Shown here: positions 23,592-34,956 of the stretch, piece after piece | How the letters are laid out: each line of letters starts with the position of its first letter | Position numbering within the stretch: position 1 is the first letter of the stretch | Source of the DNA: Ziziphus jujuba | Lineage: Eukaryota; Streptophyta; Magnoliopsida; Rosales; Rhamnaceae | Reading direction: 5' to 3' | NCBI RefSeq assembly: GCF_031755915.1 | Contig: NC_083387.1 | Span: forward strand, 18,621,001 to 18,685,000 | Length of the DNA: 64,000 bases | Program-made: the position numbers and the translations under genes | Notes under the pieces: model-generated | Told to the model about the DNA's origin: nothing | The model's input: only the letters and a program-made list of their open reading frames with translations | The model's database searches: none

Positions 23592-24200
23592 TGTTGGAAT
23601 CATACAGCAAAAGAAAGCTACGAATAGCACAGTTGAATATAATATGTGATAGATATATTTTTATGATCCATTACAAACCTATAATAGTGCAAAAAGTTTC
23701 TTCTTGAATCCACAAAACCTTCCAAACTATTCTCTACATGGTAGATCTATGTGTGGGTACACTTGATTAAAAAAGAAATAAGAAGGTTAATCTGAAAAAA
23801 AAAAATTGAAACCTCACAATTTTTGTTTTTCTCTCAAGACGTTTGATTTTCTATCGAGATTCTCAACGTCTAGAAAATAATATGTAAAACCTTATATGTT
23901 TGTAGGCTAGTGAGCAGTGTATTTATAGATTTCCAACCCTAATCTTCTTAGGGTTTTATAACACTTTAGGCCAAATTAATGAGCTCCTTCTTGTATCTTA
24001 ATAACTAGTTAAATGGGCAGCATCATTTATTGAGCTAGGTTGGGGATCCTATGACTCATGATTAATCAAGGCTCCTGATCAATGGATTAGCTTCCTCCAA
24101 GAGCATAAATCCCACATGACCATGACAATCCTAAATAATAATGCCCACATCTACCACACCCTAATTAGAAGAGACAGTCCCATCCACATTCAACTGTTAA
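23592..24200 (-). repeat. Probable 5' LTR of an unidentified element
   Basis: Starts TGTTGGAATC next to the orphan primer site. In minus sense it carries a TATA-like CTATAAATACACTG around 23928-23941, as expected in an LTR promoter. The distal end is uncertain and no second LTR is visible, so the right coordinate is only a guess. Confidence 0.35.
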
Positions 24201-24539
24201 CACCCTACACGAAAAGAGTCCAATGGATATTTAATGCAAGTTATAGGTACTATTAAGTCTATGTTGACTATTAGCTTCAAAGTACTCCATTTGTAAATAT
24301 GTTAAGCCACCCAAAGGCAATCATATAGATTTTTGTACACCCTTATGAAGAATAATATTATACCTATGTCAAATCCCCCCCAGCAAACTAAAGTAAACAT
24401 TTCCTTATAAAACAAAAACGTCTAATGAACAAAACATTACACATATGTCATATCCCCTAGCAAATTAAAGTAAACATTTCTTTACAAAACATAAACAACT
24501 TAGAGAGGCCATAAAATAAAGCCCTTTAAAAGGAGAAGC

Positions 24540-25960
24540 TTGTTCATGCAAAAATAAAAGCTCAGAAACTTTGGAATCTTGGTCAGAAGCCATAAAGATA
24601 ATACCCATTCAGAAAACTCTGGTAGCTTCGTTGTCACCTATAAGACAAATACACCCATTGGTTAAAACCACTCTACCATAAATGATGCTCATCCACCAAA
24701 AAAAAAGAAAAAAAAGAAAAAAGAAGGCTTCTCCTCAAACATGCTTCCATAAAAGAATAGCTAGGAAAGTATTTGGACTTCAAAGCATGATTAGCAAGGC
24801 CATGCGGCTGCGGAATTGGCTTCCACTTCTATTTAGCTAGAAGATCTCATATAAATGATTAAAGAGATAAAAAAAAAAACTAAGCCTTTAAGAGCTTCAA
24901 GTTAACAAATGACATCCTAATTTTTCCAGTAGATACCACAGTTGTTCCCCACCGTCCCACACCAAAATCATGCATAGAGGCCATTTAACTCTTTAATTAG
25001 CTGTTTAGGAAGGCAAAAACAACCATCATGTATGTTGGAATAGATTGAGCCACAGCCTTAACCAATACCTCCTTAACCAAGCAAGACAAAACTTTCTCCT
25101 TCAATCCTTTCAACTTAGCCCAAACACAATCCTGCAAATTTTGAAAATGTCTTTACTTGTTTCTTTCAATTAAACTTCGAAGACCTAAATACTTGTTGTT
25201 TCCTCCATCCCCTAGTAAACAATGATTGAATCCATCATTGCACATCCAGTGGCATATGAGGGCCAAAATAAGCTACATTTTTTGCAATTTTTGTTTTTTT
25301 GCCCTAAAACCTCCTCATAAGAACTTAACAAATTCATCATAGCATGACATGCAATTTCATTTTCTTGAGTAAACAAAACATTGTCATCTGTAAAGAACAA
25401 ATGTGGAACCACTGGACTAGAAGAACATACACGAATACCAAAAGTTCTTCCATCAAGTTTAGCTTTCTTCAGGAAAGATAATAATCCTTTTGTACCAAAA
25501 ATAAAAAAAATAAAAAAAGATAGGTGATAGTGGATCGCCAAAACGTAAACCACTTGAAGGTTTAGTGAAATGCATGGCTCACCATTGATGATAATTAAGT
25601 TTCACATATATAATACATTTCATTATGAGATCAACCCAGATAATATTGCAAGAAACACTATTTAACCAAATCATATGCTTTACTTCCATTAAGCTTTAAA
25701 GCTTGAAAATAATTTGACCCCTTCCTTGTACTATTTATTGTGTGCATTGTCTTAAAGGCTACTAAGACATTATTCATTATTTAATGCCCTAGAACAAATG
25801 TGTTTTGTTTAATTGAAATAATCCAAGGAATAACCTCTTTCATCTAGTTGACAATAGGCTTCGACATAATCTTATATAAGATGTCACAAAAGCTAATCTA
25901 GCTAAAATCTAAAACTAAAACAGGATCTTTGACCTTAGATATCGAGGTTATAAATGTGTG
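24540..25960 (-). pseudogene. LINE (L1-like) reverse transcriptase relic
   Basis: Read leftwards from about 25960, degenerate frames follow the order of plant non-LTR RT. There is DILYKIMSKPI near 25870; motif A as LKLNGSKAYD (25707-25671), where the catalytic Asp of LDxSKAYD is Asn (25688-25690); the active-site box FFTDDN (25383-25394) in the longest frame (25553-25212); then KYLGLRSLIER, VWAKLKGLKEKVLS and VKAVAQSIPTYMM around 25190-25030; and LKSKYFPSYSFMEA near 24770. A LINE would copy itself by target-primed reverse transcription; this one has many stops and frameshifts. No endonuclease domain or poly(A) end was recognised. Confidence 0.75.
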
Positions 25961-26921
25961 ATATAGATTTCCCTGTTGTCCTCCATAATTTTAAAAATAT
26001 AAATAAGTCACTGTCCCTTGTCCTACAATATCTGCCAATACTACTGAGAAAAGATAGTTGGAAAACCATCGCACCCATGGCCTTTCTTGAAAACAACCAA
26101 TCAAATTCCCATTTGATTACGTGCTTAAATCCCATAAAAATCAATGTAACACATGTAATGGAAGAGAAATCGATTTAAAGCAACCAATTAAGTCATCCTA
26201 TTAACAATCTAAGCGACATTAAGTTCCTAGATCCAGAATATCTAGCCATTCATATTTTTAAGAAGAAAAAAAATAAAATTCCATAAAAGAAATCATTATC
26301 TCATACATAAACCAAGACTTCTAATACAAAAATAAGATAGTTAAGAGAAGCGATAGAGAAATGGAGAAATCCCAATAGGTGTTGGCTCCTCCAAGTAACT
26401 CTAAAGCTTTAGATTCTTCAAGAACATTAAAACCCTAGAGGTTATCTCTCTTAATTGTGGTGTCTTCAATAATACTCCCAAGGAAAGATAGTGTTGTGCC
26501 TATTTTTAGTAAAATATATAGCTACTTCTCAAGAGCTTCAGTCTAATCCATACCTTTTAGAGCTTAATCTCAACCCTTTGACCTTCATCGTAAGGTTATA
26601 TTCAAAAATAGGCATATGCAAGTCACAGGCCTCATTATTACCAAGCCTTGAGTTTCAAGCAAGAAAATTGAGGTTCGACAAAGGGTCCATACATGAGAGA
26701 GAATAAGGCATGGTATGGGCACTTCATGAAGTTAGTGGCTATGTCACTTCTCTTCTCTTCATTTGGCCAAGTTTGGCGTGGGCACCTTATGTAGCAAATG
26801 GCCATATCAAACCTCATTTTTTTTCTTGTTTGGAATGGCGAGGACACGTCATTTGGTGAAATGGGCATGACCTAGCTTATGAATTCCTCATTATTGGAAG
26901 TGAAAAAATTGGAGTGTACAC
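25961..26921. other. Spacer without recognisable gene
   Basis: Short frames on both strands show no family resemblance. It may include eroded LINE sequence at its left. 26917-26921 (TACAC) is the left duplication of S2. Confidence 0.4.
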
Positions 26922-28051
26922 TTATGTGATTCCGCCCGAGCCCGTTCAACCGATAACCCGCTGGGGTGCTGACCCAACACAGATGAAGACCAGGCCAATC
27001 ACAAGAGCTCAAATTAAGAGATTTAAGGACAACCTGGGAGCATTTATATAGGGGGTAATCAATTCTCAACAGAGCTTATCCATACTTGAGGATACAAAGC
27101 CTATTCTAAGCATCCAAGTGGTGGAAGCCGATATGGACCCGGGTAGCAATTTTGGTGTAAATATGGACATCGAGCAGCATGAAATGGTTCCAACTCTTTA
27201 TAGATTCAATACATATGTATAATAGGATATGGAATAAAGTCAAGGCAGCTTCAAAGGCATTCAAAAAGGGGTTGTACGGATAGTTTCAAATTTGGCCTAT
27301 TTTTTACTGTATTTTGTGCTGGCTTTACTGTATTTTGCTGAGTTGGCTTTTTCTTCCACTTCCAAGCATGGGAAACGTGTGGGACTTCATATTCAGCTTA
27401 TTTGGAATCCTAAAAAGCATATTGAAGTTGATTTGGAGCTCAAATTGGTCAAAGAATGGTCAAAGTCAACTTAGTCAAAAGCTAGTATTTTAGTTTCCTA
27501 ATTAAATGCTACTTTTTGTTTTAGGAAATTACCATTACTTTTTGGTTATTTATTTATTTATTTTCTAGAACAATAAGTTTAGGAAATTTATTATTTTATT
27601 ATTTCATTGTAAATTAATTAATCCATAATTCAAAATAAACGAATTAATTAATCCAAATTAGATTAGGAAAGGAGTGAGAATTTCGGCCACCATAGGAAAC
27701 TACTTTGTATGGCCGATTTTCCCTTTGTTTTTAGGGTTTTATTTCATGGCTTTGTAGCCTATTTAAAGGCTTATTTTTCAATAAGAAAAAATCTTGAATT
27801 TTATACAAAAAATTATTTGTGAGATTGAATTCTCTTTGTTCTTTTGAACATCTAAAACAACATTAGTGAATGAGTGTTTTAGTTTGACTTATCAATAGGA
27901 CATCCATCACCTATTGTGGCGTCTTCATCATATACCAAAGTTTATAGTCAGAGGTTGGTTAGGGGTTGAGGTGACCACTAGAACTTGAACATAATTAGAT
28001 CCGCGCTAATATAATATGGGTTTAGGAGCAGGTCGTCCTAGGTTCGTATCA
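26922..28051 (+). repeat. S2: solo LTR of the gypsy family
   Basis: 1130 bp, from TTATGTGATTCC (TGATG with a changed second base) to GGTTCGTATCA, flanked by a perfect TACAC duplication (26917-26921 and 28052-28056). A solo LTR left by recombination between the LTRs of a once complete insertion. Confidence 0.93.
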
Positions 28052-28612
28052 TACACCTTATGGAAGAAAGTGTACATGCCCTAGCTTATCGAAGGTTCTT
28101 AACGTCTCTTACTTAGCTATCAAGAAAATGCTTCACTATGTTCCAAAACTTCAACTCTTATTAAATATTTTTCAAAAACCTCAATGGAAGCTTTTCCTAG
28201 AAAAAGAAAATAAAACATATAAAAACACAACCAAAATCTTAAGAAATCAAATAAATAATTAAGCTTTTATAGACTAGATTATGAGTAAAATGCTCACTAA
28301 CCAATTACATACCAATTACATTGACAATGAGTGAATGCATGGTTAAGGAAAAACTAAGTTTTTTTTTTTTTTTTTCTAACTGTCACGCAACCAATTCGTG
28401 CGAGACCTTTGACACCACATCATCTCCTCTTTCTTTAAAAGGAAATTAATCTATTTCTCAAGTTCATGCATTATAGAAAGATTTTCCTTAAAATAAGCTG
28501 CATATTGTAAATGTTCAATCAAATTACACTTCTTATTTAACTCAGTAGAGATGGAATGAAAATAAACCTTATTCTAAATCTTTAACTTTGCAGAACAATC
28601 TCACAATGCACG

Positions 28613-28719
28613 TGATATGAACCTAGGATGACCTGCTCCTAAACTCGTATTATATTAGCCCGAATCTCAATTAAGTTCAAGTTTTAGTGGAATGGACCTC
28701 AACCCCTAACCAACCTGTT
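28613..28719 (-). repeat. Gypsy LTR fragment, 107 bp
   Basis: tgatatgaacctaggatgac and about 90 further bases match the terminal part of the family LTR, then homology stops at caacctgt. No internal sequence follows. A truncated scrap. Confidence 0.8.
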
Positions 28720-28960
28720 CCATTGATAAAGATTTAATTTAATGAAAATCAATTTTGCTAGTAAACACTTTTTCTTGACATTAAACCAAAGACTTTTGAT
28801 TTATTTTAAAATCTTTAGTATCTGGAATTAGCAAGAAATAAATTCTTTTTTGGAAGACCGTGTACAGAAAAGTTTTCTTATGTTCTCTTGTTACTTCAAA
28901 AATTCATCATCATAGCTTAATGCTCCTTTAAACAAAGAAAACGAAATGTGTTAGAACAAT

Positions 28961-29480
28961 GTTGGAAAATTTCCAACAATCTGTTGTCTCATAAATTTGC
29001 GGGTGTGCCACTTCAAGCCTGTAACAGTTCAAAGAAAATAAAAGAAAAGGTGCACCAACTGAATCAAACTCCTCAAATGATTGTCTTGATTATTGGAGAA
29101 CAAAAAATAATCTTATAAGGTCTGATTGCCTTAATGATTAAAGGACTTTTAAAAATAAAATTTCAACTAGAAAACAACTAAGAACAATAAACTAAAGGAA
29201 GTAAATTTTAAAGAGAAAATAAACTAATTAGTCTATATTCTTGTAGTTGTTTGTGGAGATGTGTCGAGAGGTCATTTTCAAAGCCAATGAAGCTCCTATT
29301 TATATATGTAGAGAACTTTGAATTGCTTCACGCGATTCCAATGTGGGACTTTTTTTTTTTCTTTTTCAACATTCCAGCTTCAAAATTTCAATTTATACAT
29401 GAGACAACTACATGACCACTTAATCTTCAAGTAATGTGGGACTAAAGCTTCTTAAATAATCTCCCAATAATATATTTTGA
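28961..29480 (-). repeat. Possible solo LTR of a copia-type element
   Basis: The left edge is the palindrome TGTTGGAAA-A-TTTCCAACA (28961-28979), a frequent LTR terminus. In minus sense a TATA-like box (tacatatataaatag, about 29297-29311) and ccacattgg-type sequence near 29340 follow. No partner LTR, primer site or clear right edge was found, so the end coordinate is approximate. Confidence 0.35.
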
Positions 29481-29686
29481 CAAGTTAGGATAGAACCTAT
29501 AAATCCATAGATCACACAATTCTTGTTCTTGGGTTGGATTTAAAAAAAAAAAAATCCTTTTGAGGGGTTCATTTTAAATTGTTTGTCATCAATACCTATG
29601 TAGACTTCAAGGAAATCACAGGCCAAAACCTTTACAAGATACTTTTAAATTTGAGATACTGATGACGAACATCAGAAAAAATTTTC

Positions 29687-29895
29687 ACTAACATGTTAGG
29701 CTTAGAAAAGTTCCTAGATCAAATCCTTTATAGGACCTCTTTACGATTTTAATGCTAAAGAAGAAAGTATAATTATTTATCAAAAAAAAAAAAAGAATTC
29801 TAACCAATATTTTAGACTTAGAGAAGATCCCTCGACGAAAGCTTATAGGATCTTTCCAAGACTTAAATATTGGTGAAGAAAAAGGAGAAGAAGAG
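29687..29895. repeat. Imperfect tandem duplication
   Basis: ggcttagaaaagttcctaga ... tttataggacctcttt (from about 29699) is repeated as gacttagagaagatccctcg ... cttataggatctttcc (from about 29815), about 115 bp apart. Non-coding. A long T-run follows at about 30016-30030. Confidence 0.5.
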
Positions 29896-30214
29896 ATAGA
29901 TAAAAAGCAACCTGATAGAATACATTCACTTCTTTTCCTTTCTCTCTTTTTCCTTTCCCTTTATTCTTCTTCATATTTCTTCTCTCTTTTTTCCTTTCAA
30001 CTGCATGTTCTAGTTTTTTTTTTTTTTTTGATTTTTTTTCTATCTTTTTTCAAAAGAACCTCCTAGAGTTTGTTTTATTCTCACCTACTTATAGGGAAGA
30101 TAATGAAGTTAATTAACCCTAGGGAGTTTCAAATTCTTATAACCTCCCATTTATGAAGGAAAGTGGTAACTGACCACTACTTATTTCCAGGTTGTCATTT
30201 TATTTTTTATTATG

Positions 30215-31339
30215 TGATACGAACCTAGGACGACCTACTCCTAAACCCGTATTATATTAGCCTGGATCTTAATTAAGTTCAAGTTCTAATGGAATTGACC
30301 TTAACCCCTAGCCAACCTATGGTTAGAAACCTTGGTATAATGTAGACGCCACAATAAGGGATGGAAAACCTATTGATAAGTCAAGCTAAAACAACTAATT
30401 CTCTAATGGTGTTTTAGGTGTTCTCAAAGAACAAAGAGATAATTAATCTCACAAGTATTTTCTCAATAAAATCCTGGTTGTTTTCTTATTGAAAATAAGC
30501 CTTTAAATAGGCTTTGAAAGAAACAAAATAAACCCTAAAAACCCTAGGAAAAACCGGCCACACAATGAAGAGTTCTAGCTTGACCGAATCTTTCCTTTTC
30601 CTAACCTAATTAATTAATTCCCTTATTTTCAATTAGGAATTAATTAATTTACAAACAAAATAATAAAATAAAAAATTTCCTAAACTTATTTTTTCAATAA
30701 TTAAATAAATACAAATCCAAAATTAAAGATAGTTTCCTAAAACAAAAAGTAAAAACAAATTAGGAAACTAAGTATGGTAATCTGCGGCTAGGTTGATAAT
30801 GACCCTTCTTTGGCCTAATTGGACTCCAAATCAGCTTGAATAGTCTTTTTGGAATGCCAAATAAGCTTATTATGAAGTTCCTCACGTTGCCCTTGCTTAG
30901 AAATATGAGAAAAGGCTAATACAGTAAAATACAATAAAGTCAGCAAAAAATACAGCAAATTTCATCCTTTCTTCCCCTTGTGCGCAAACCACTATGTTGT
31001 TCGGCTTTGAATCTGCTTTGGCTGGTTTATACGACTCATCCACCATATTAATTGAACCCATAAGAATGGGGATCCAATTCATACAACCCGACCTCCATAT
31101 TAGTACTAAAAACGTCACCCGGGCCCGTTTTGGCTTCTATTGCTTGTATGAGTAGAACAGGCCTTGGTTATTTAGATATGGACAACCCCTCTTGATTATG
31201 ACTTATTTCTTGGATAAATACAGCAAGATTGTCCTTGAACGTCTTGGCTTGGGCTTTAGTGATCGGCCCCACCTTCATCTGTATTGGATCAACACCCCAG
31301 CGGGTTGTCGATTGAACGATGTCGGGCGGATTCCCATCA
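30215..31339 (-). repeat. E4 3' LTR
   Basis: Starts TGATACGAACCTAGGACGACC, ends GGATTCCCATCA, next to polypurine complement ttcccctcctcttg at 31340. Confidence 0.93.
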
Positions 31340-31404
31340 TTCCCCTCCTCTTGAAAAGGATTTGTCCTTAAATCAAAGTCATCACCTGCAGCAAAAGGAG
31401 ACAA
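31168..31404 (-). pseudogene. E4 integrase tail, crossing the internal/LTR boundary
   Basis: 78 codons: SPFAAGDDFDLRTNPFQEEG from the internal region, then LTR-encoded GNPPDIVQSTTRWGVDPIQM, the motif GPITKAQAKTFKDNLAVFIQ, ending at LSISK. The boundary is at 31339/31340. In CRM chromoviruses an integrase C-terminal (CR) motif implicated in centromere targeting is known to be encoded at or in the 3' LTR; whether this motif is its equivalent is my inference. Confidence 0.7.
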
Positions 31405-31622
31405 ATCAGCAACATTGAAGGTGGCACTAACATTTTACTAACCTGGTAGATCAAGTTTGTAGGCATTGTCATTTATCCTCTCCAAAACTTGAAAAGATCC
31501 ATCACCCCCCGGCATGAGTTTTGATTTCCTTTGTTCGGGAAATCTTTCTTTCCTCAAATGCAGCCACACCCAATCTCCAGGTTCAAAGACCATTGGTTTT
31601 TGGCTTTGATTAGCACCTTTCT

Positions 31623-32681
31623 TTATTGCTTGGTCCTCCTCTCAATATTTGCCTTTTTCTTCTCATGAATCTGTTTTACAAAATCAGCTTTTTGTTTTCC
31701 ATCTAGATTAGCATGCTCACTCAAAGGTAAAGGTGTTAGATCTAATGGAGTCAAAAGGATTAAAACCATAAACAATTTCAAATGGTGTATATTTAGTAGC
31801 TGAATGTAAGACCTATTATAAGCAAATTCAGCATGTGGCAAACATTCTTCCCAAGTTCTTAAATTTCTACTAATTAAAGCACATAACAAAGCGGACAAGG
31901 TTCTATTCACAACTTTGGTTTGCCCATCTGTTTGTGGGTGGCAAGTAGTTGAAAATAAAAGCTTAGTACCTAACTTAGCCCACAAAGTTTTCCAAAAATA
32001 ATTTAAGAACTTAGCATCCCTATCCGAAACAATAGTTCTTGGCATTCCATGCAATCTCACAATTTCCTTGAAAAATAAATTAGCAACATTGGATGCATCA
32101 TCAGTTTTATTACATGCAATAAAATGTACCATCTTAGAAAACCTATCTACTAAAACAAATATTGAATCCTTACCTGTCCTTGACCTAGGCAAACCAAGAA
32201 TAAAATCCATAGACAAATCTACCCAAGGATAGGTAGGAATCGGCAAAGGCTTGTACAATCCATGCGGCTTCAATGTTGATTTTGTTTTTTGACACTTCAA
32301 ACATCTTTCACAAATTCTCTCAACATCTCTCCTCATGTTAGGCCAATTAAAATGTTCTTGCAGCAAGGATAAAGTTTTAAAAACACCAAAATGACCCATT
32401 AAACCACCCCCATGTCCTTCCCGAACCAATAATTCCCTAATGCTACAATTAGGCATACAAAGTTTGTTTTCCTTAAACAAATACCCCTCAAATATGTAAA
32501 ATTTATTAAATCCATGTTTCAAACAGGTTCTAAAAATTTCTCCAAAGTCACTATCATGCTCATAAAGTTCTTTCAATTGTTCAAGTCCAAGCAATCTAGC
32601 ATCTAAGGTAGAAAAGAGTACATACCTTCGCGATAATGCATCGACATCCACATTTTCCTTACCTTTTTTATAGCGGATCAC
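31623..32681 (-). pseudogene. E4 integrase
   Basis: 352-codon frame. The N-terminus finishes RNase H/connection sequence ([15 protein letters not shown]). The zinc-binding region follows ([19 protein letters not shown] ... CERCLKCQ). The catalytic core has the first Asp in [20 protein letters not shown], the second in [13 protein letters not shown] and the expected third residue in [14 protein letters not shown]. That third residue is normally Glu (QTE) but is Lys here (AAA; + strand 31914-31916). It ends at [10 protein letters not shown] by a stop; the C-terminal region ([17 protein letters not shown]) continues beyond a frameshift in 31430-31620. It would insert cDNA into chromatin. Confidence 0.85.
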
Positions 32682-32723
32682 ATATGGAAAGGCTTCAATA
32701 AATTCAATCCATTTGGCATGCCT

Positions 32724-32924
32724 TCAGTTGAGCTTTCCTTGACCCTTAATATGCTTCAAAGACTCATGATCCGTATGAATCACAAACTCCTTCGGCATGA
32801 GATAATGCTGCCACGTCTCCAAAGCCTTCACCAAAGCATACATCTCCTTGTCATATGTCGGGTAGTTTAGTGTAGCTCCATTTAATTTTTCACTAAAGTA
32901 GGCTATGTGTCTTCTTTCTTGCAT
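32724..32924 (-). pseudogene. E4 RNase H segment
   Basis: 66 codons, [20 protein letters not shown], the metal-site Glu in [13 protein letters not shown] and [17 protein letters not shown], typical gypsy RNase H. Separated from the RT frame by a frameshift around 32930-32950 and from integrase by a stop. It would degrade the RNA strand during cDNA synthesis. Confidence 0.82.
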
Positions 32925-32941
32925 TAAGACAGCTCCAATAC

Positions 32942-33739
32942 CTACACCCGAAGCATCACACTCAATTTCAAAAGTCTTAGAAAATTTGGTAAAACTAATA
33001 AAGGTGCATTACATAATTTTTCTTTCAACAAATTAAAAGATTTTTCTTGTACTTCCCCCCATTTAAAGCCAACATTCTTCTTGACAACTTCATTCAAAGG
33101 TGTGGCTATGGTGCTAAAATCCTTGATAAATCTTCTATAAAAAATTGCCAAGCCATGGAAACTCCTCACTTGGGTGATTGTTGTAGGAACCAGCCACTCT
33201 TTGATTGCTTGCACTTTAGCTTGATCCACTTTGATTCCTGCAGCACTTACTATAAATCCTAGAAAAACAAGCTCATCTTTACAAAAATCACACTTGTTCA
33301 TGTTAAGCAAATAATCTTTCATTTCTAAGAACTTGCAAAACTTGCCTAAGTTGATCCACATGCTCATCCAAGTTTCAGCTATACACCAAAATATCATCAA
33401 AATAAACAACCACAAATTTACCAATAAATGGACGCATTACATGATTAAAGTACTAAGTGCATTAGACAATCCAAAAGGCATAACTAACCATTCATACAGC
33501 CCATATTTAGTTTTAAATGCGGTTTTCCATTCATCACCTTTTTTCATTCTAATTTGATGATAACCACTCCTAAGATCAATTTTAGTAAACATGCAAGCAC
33601 CATGCAACTCATCAAGCATATCATCTAACCTAGGAATGGGATGTCTATATTTAATGGTGATGTTATTTATAGTCCTACAATCAACACACATTCTCCAAGA
33701 TCCATCCTTTTTAGTACCAACAAAACAGGAACAGCACAT
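32942..33739 (-). pseudogene. E4 reverse transcriptase core
   Basis: Two frames plus a break. 33739-33437: [49 protein letters not shown] (motif A) and [12 protein letters not shown]. The active-site box YFDDILVY is intact at 33404-33393 but in a different frame from the downstream one. 33424-32942: [37 protein letters not shown] and [19 protein letters not shown]. Chromovirus-type RT. Non-functional through the frame breaks. Confidence 0.87.
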
Positions 33740-34389
33740 GGACTTAAACTCTCACGAATGTATCCTTTATAAAGCAAGTCACTTACCTGTTTTTGCAGCT
33801 CCTTTGTTTCTTCGGGATTGCTTCTATATGCTGGTCTATTTGGTACGACAGCCCTTGGGACAAAGTCAATTTGATGTTCTATCCATCGAATAGGTGGTAG
33901 TCCACTTGGAATCTCATTCGGGAAAACATCTCCAAATTCCTTTAAAAGAGAAATCATTGAACTTGGCAATTCAAGTTCTTCAAAGTTAGTTTGATCATTA
34001 AAATAGTTTTCTTTATGTATCATGACCAGCAAGGGTTTCATACATTCAATAGCCTTATTAATATCCCTAAAACTCAAATAAAAATTCTGGTTTTTCCTCT
34101 CTTTTCTTTCTTTTCTTTTTCTTCCCTCGGTTTGGCTCTCATTGGCGGAAATTTCCAGATTGTTGGTGCTCTCGGGTTTGCTCTTTTTTCTCACCCCCCT
34201 CTCAGCTTTCTCTTGGTTTTTCCACTCGATCTGGGTTTTAGAAAGCCTACCTTGATCAGCAACCTTAATCTCACCTTCTTGAAAGGATGGTGAAGCCGTT
34301 GGTGCCATACTTGTTTTCTCCTTGAGTTTTTTGGCCTCCTTCCTTTGTTGCATTTGTAGTTGATCTTTGTAGACCTCCTTGGGAGTCAA
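33667..34389 (-). pseudogene. E4 protease/RT linker and RT N-terminus
   Basis: 240 codons: KEVYKDQLQMQQRKEAKKLK, a basic linker (EGRKRKERKERKNQNFYLSF), then the RT N-terminal region ELELPSSMISLLKEFGDVFP, NEIPSGLPPIRWIEHQIDFV and the conserved NRPAYRSNPEETKELQKQV. It overlaps the next frame at 33667-33739 through a frameshift. This is the region whose downstream part is missing from E1, E2, E3, E5 and E7. Confidence 0.8.
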
Positions 34390-34440
34390 TGGCTCCAGCT
34401 TGATTTTCTTCCCTTTAAACCTGAAAGCAACACTATTTTC

Positions 34441-34938
34441 TCAACCAAGATGAGTAGCATCTTTCTCAAATTGCCATGGTCTACCTAGTAAAATATGTCC
34501 GGCATGCATTGGTACAATGTCACACAAGACAACATCCTCATACCTACCTATATTAAATTTAACTTTGGCTTGCTTATTTACCCTCATCTCACCACTATCA
34601 TTTAACCATTGTAACCTATAGGGTTCTGGATGCTTAATTGTTTTCAAGCCTAATTTATCAACTACAAGATTACTTATCACGTTGGTACAACTCCCACTAT
34701 CTATAATCATGCTACAAATCTTACCTTGTATTTCGCAGCGAATGTGGAAGATGTTTTCTCTTTGTATTTGCTTTTCATCTTTGTAGACAGCAAGTACTCT
34801 CCTTGAAACCAAGATCAACTCGGCATTAGATGTGTCTACTGGTTCAGCTTCATCATCATTGCATTCCTCCTCTTGCTCGGTTTCAGCTTCACTTTCTTCA
34901 CTTGCACATTCCAGCTCACCATCACCCTTTAATACCAT
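34441..34938 (-). pseudogene. E4 protease
   Basis: 165 codons. An acidic spacer (ESEAETEQEEECNDDEAEP) precedes the aspartic protease: active site CSMIIDSGSCTNVISN, then DKLGLKTIKHPEPYRLQWL and VVLCDIVPMHAGHILLGRPW. It ends with a stop at THLG* (tca on the + strand at 34440, GRE in other copies). It would mature the polyprotein as a dimer. Confidence 0.85.
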
Positions 34939-34956
34939 GATTCTTCTATTTGGGCA

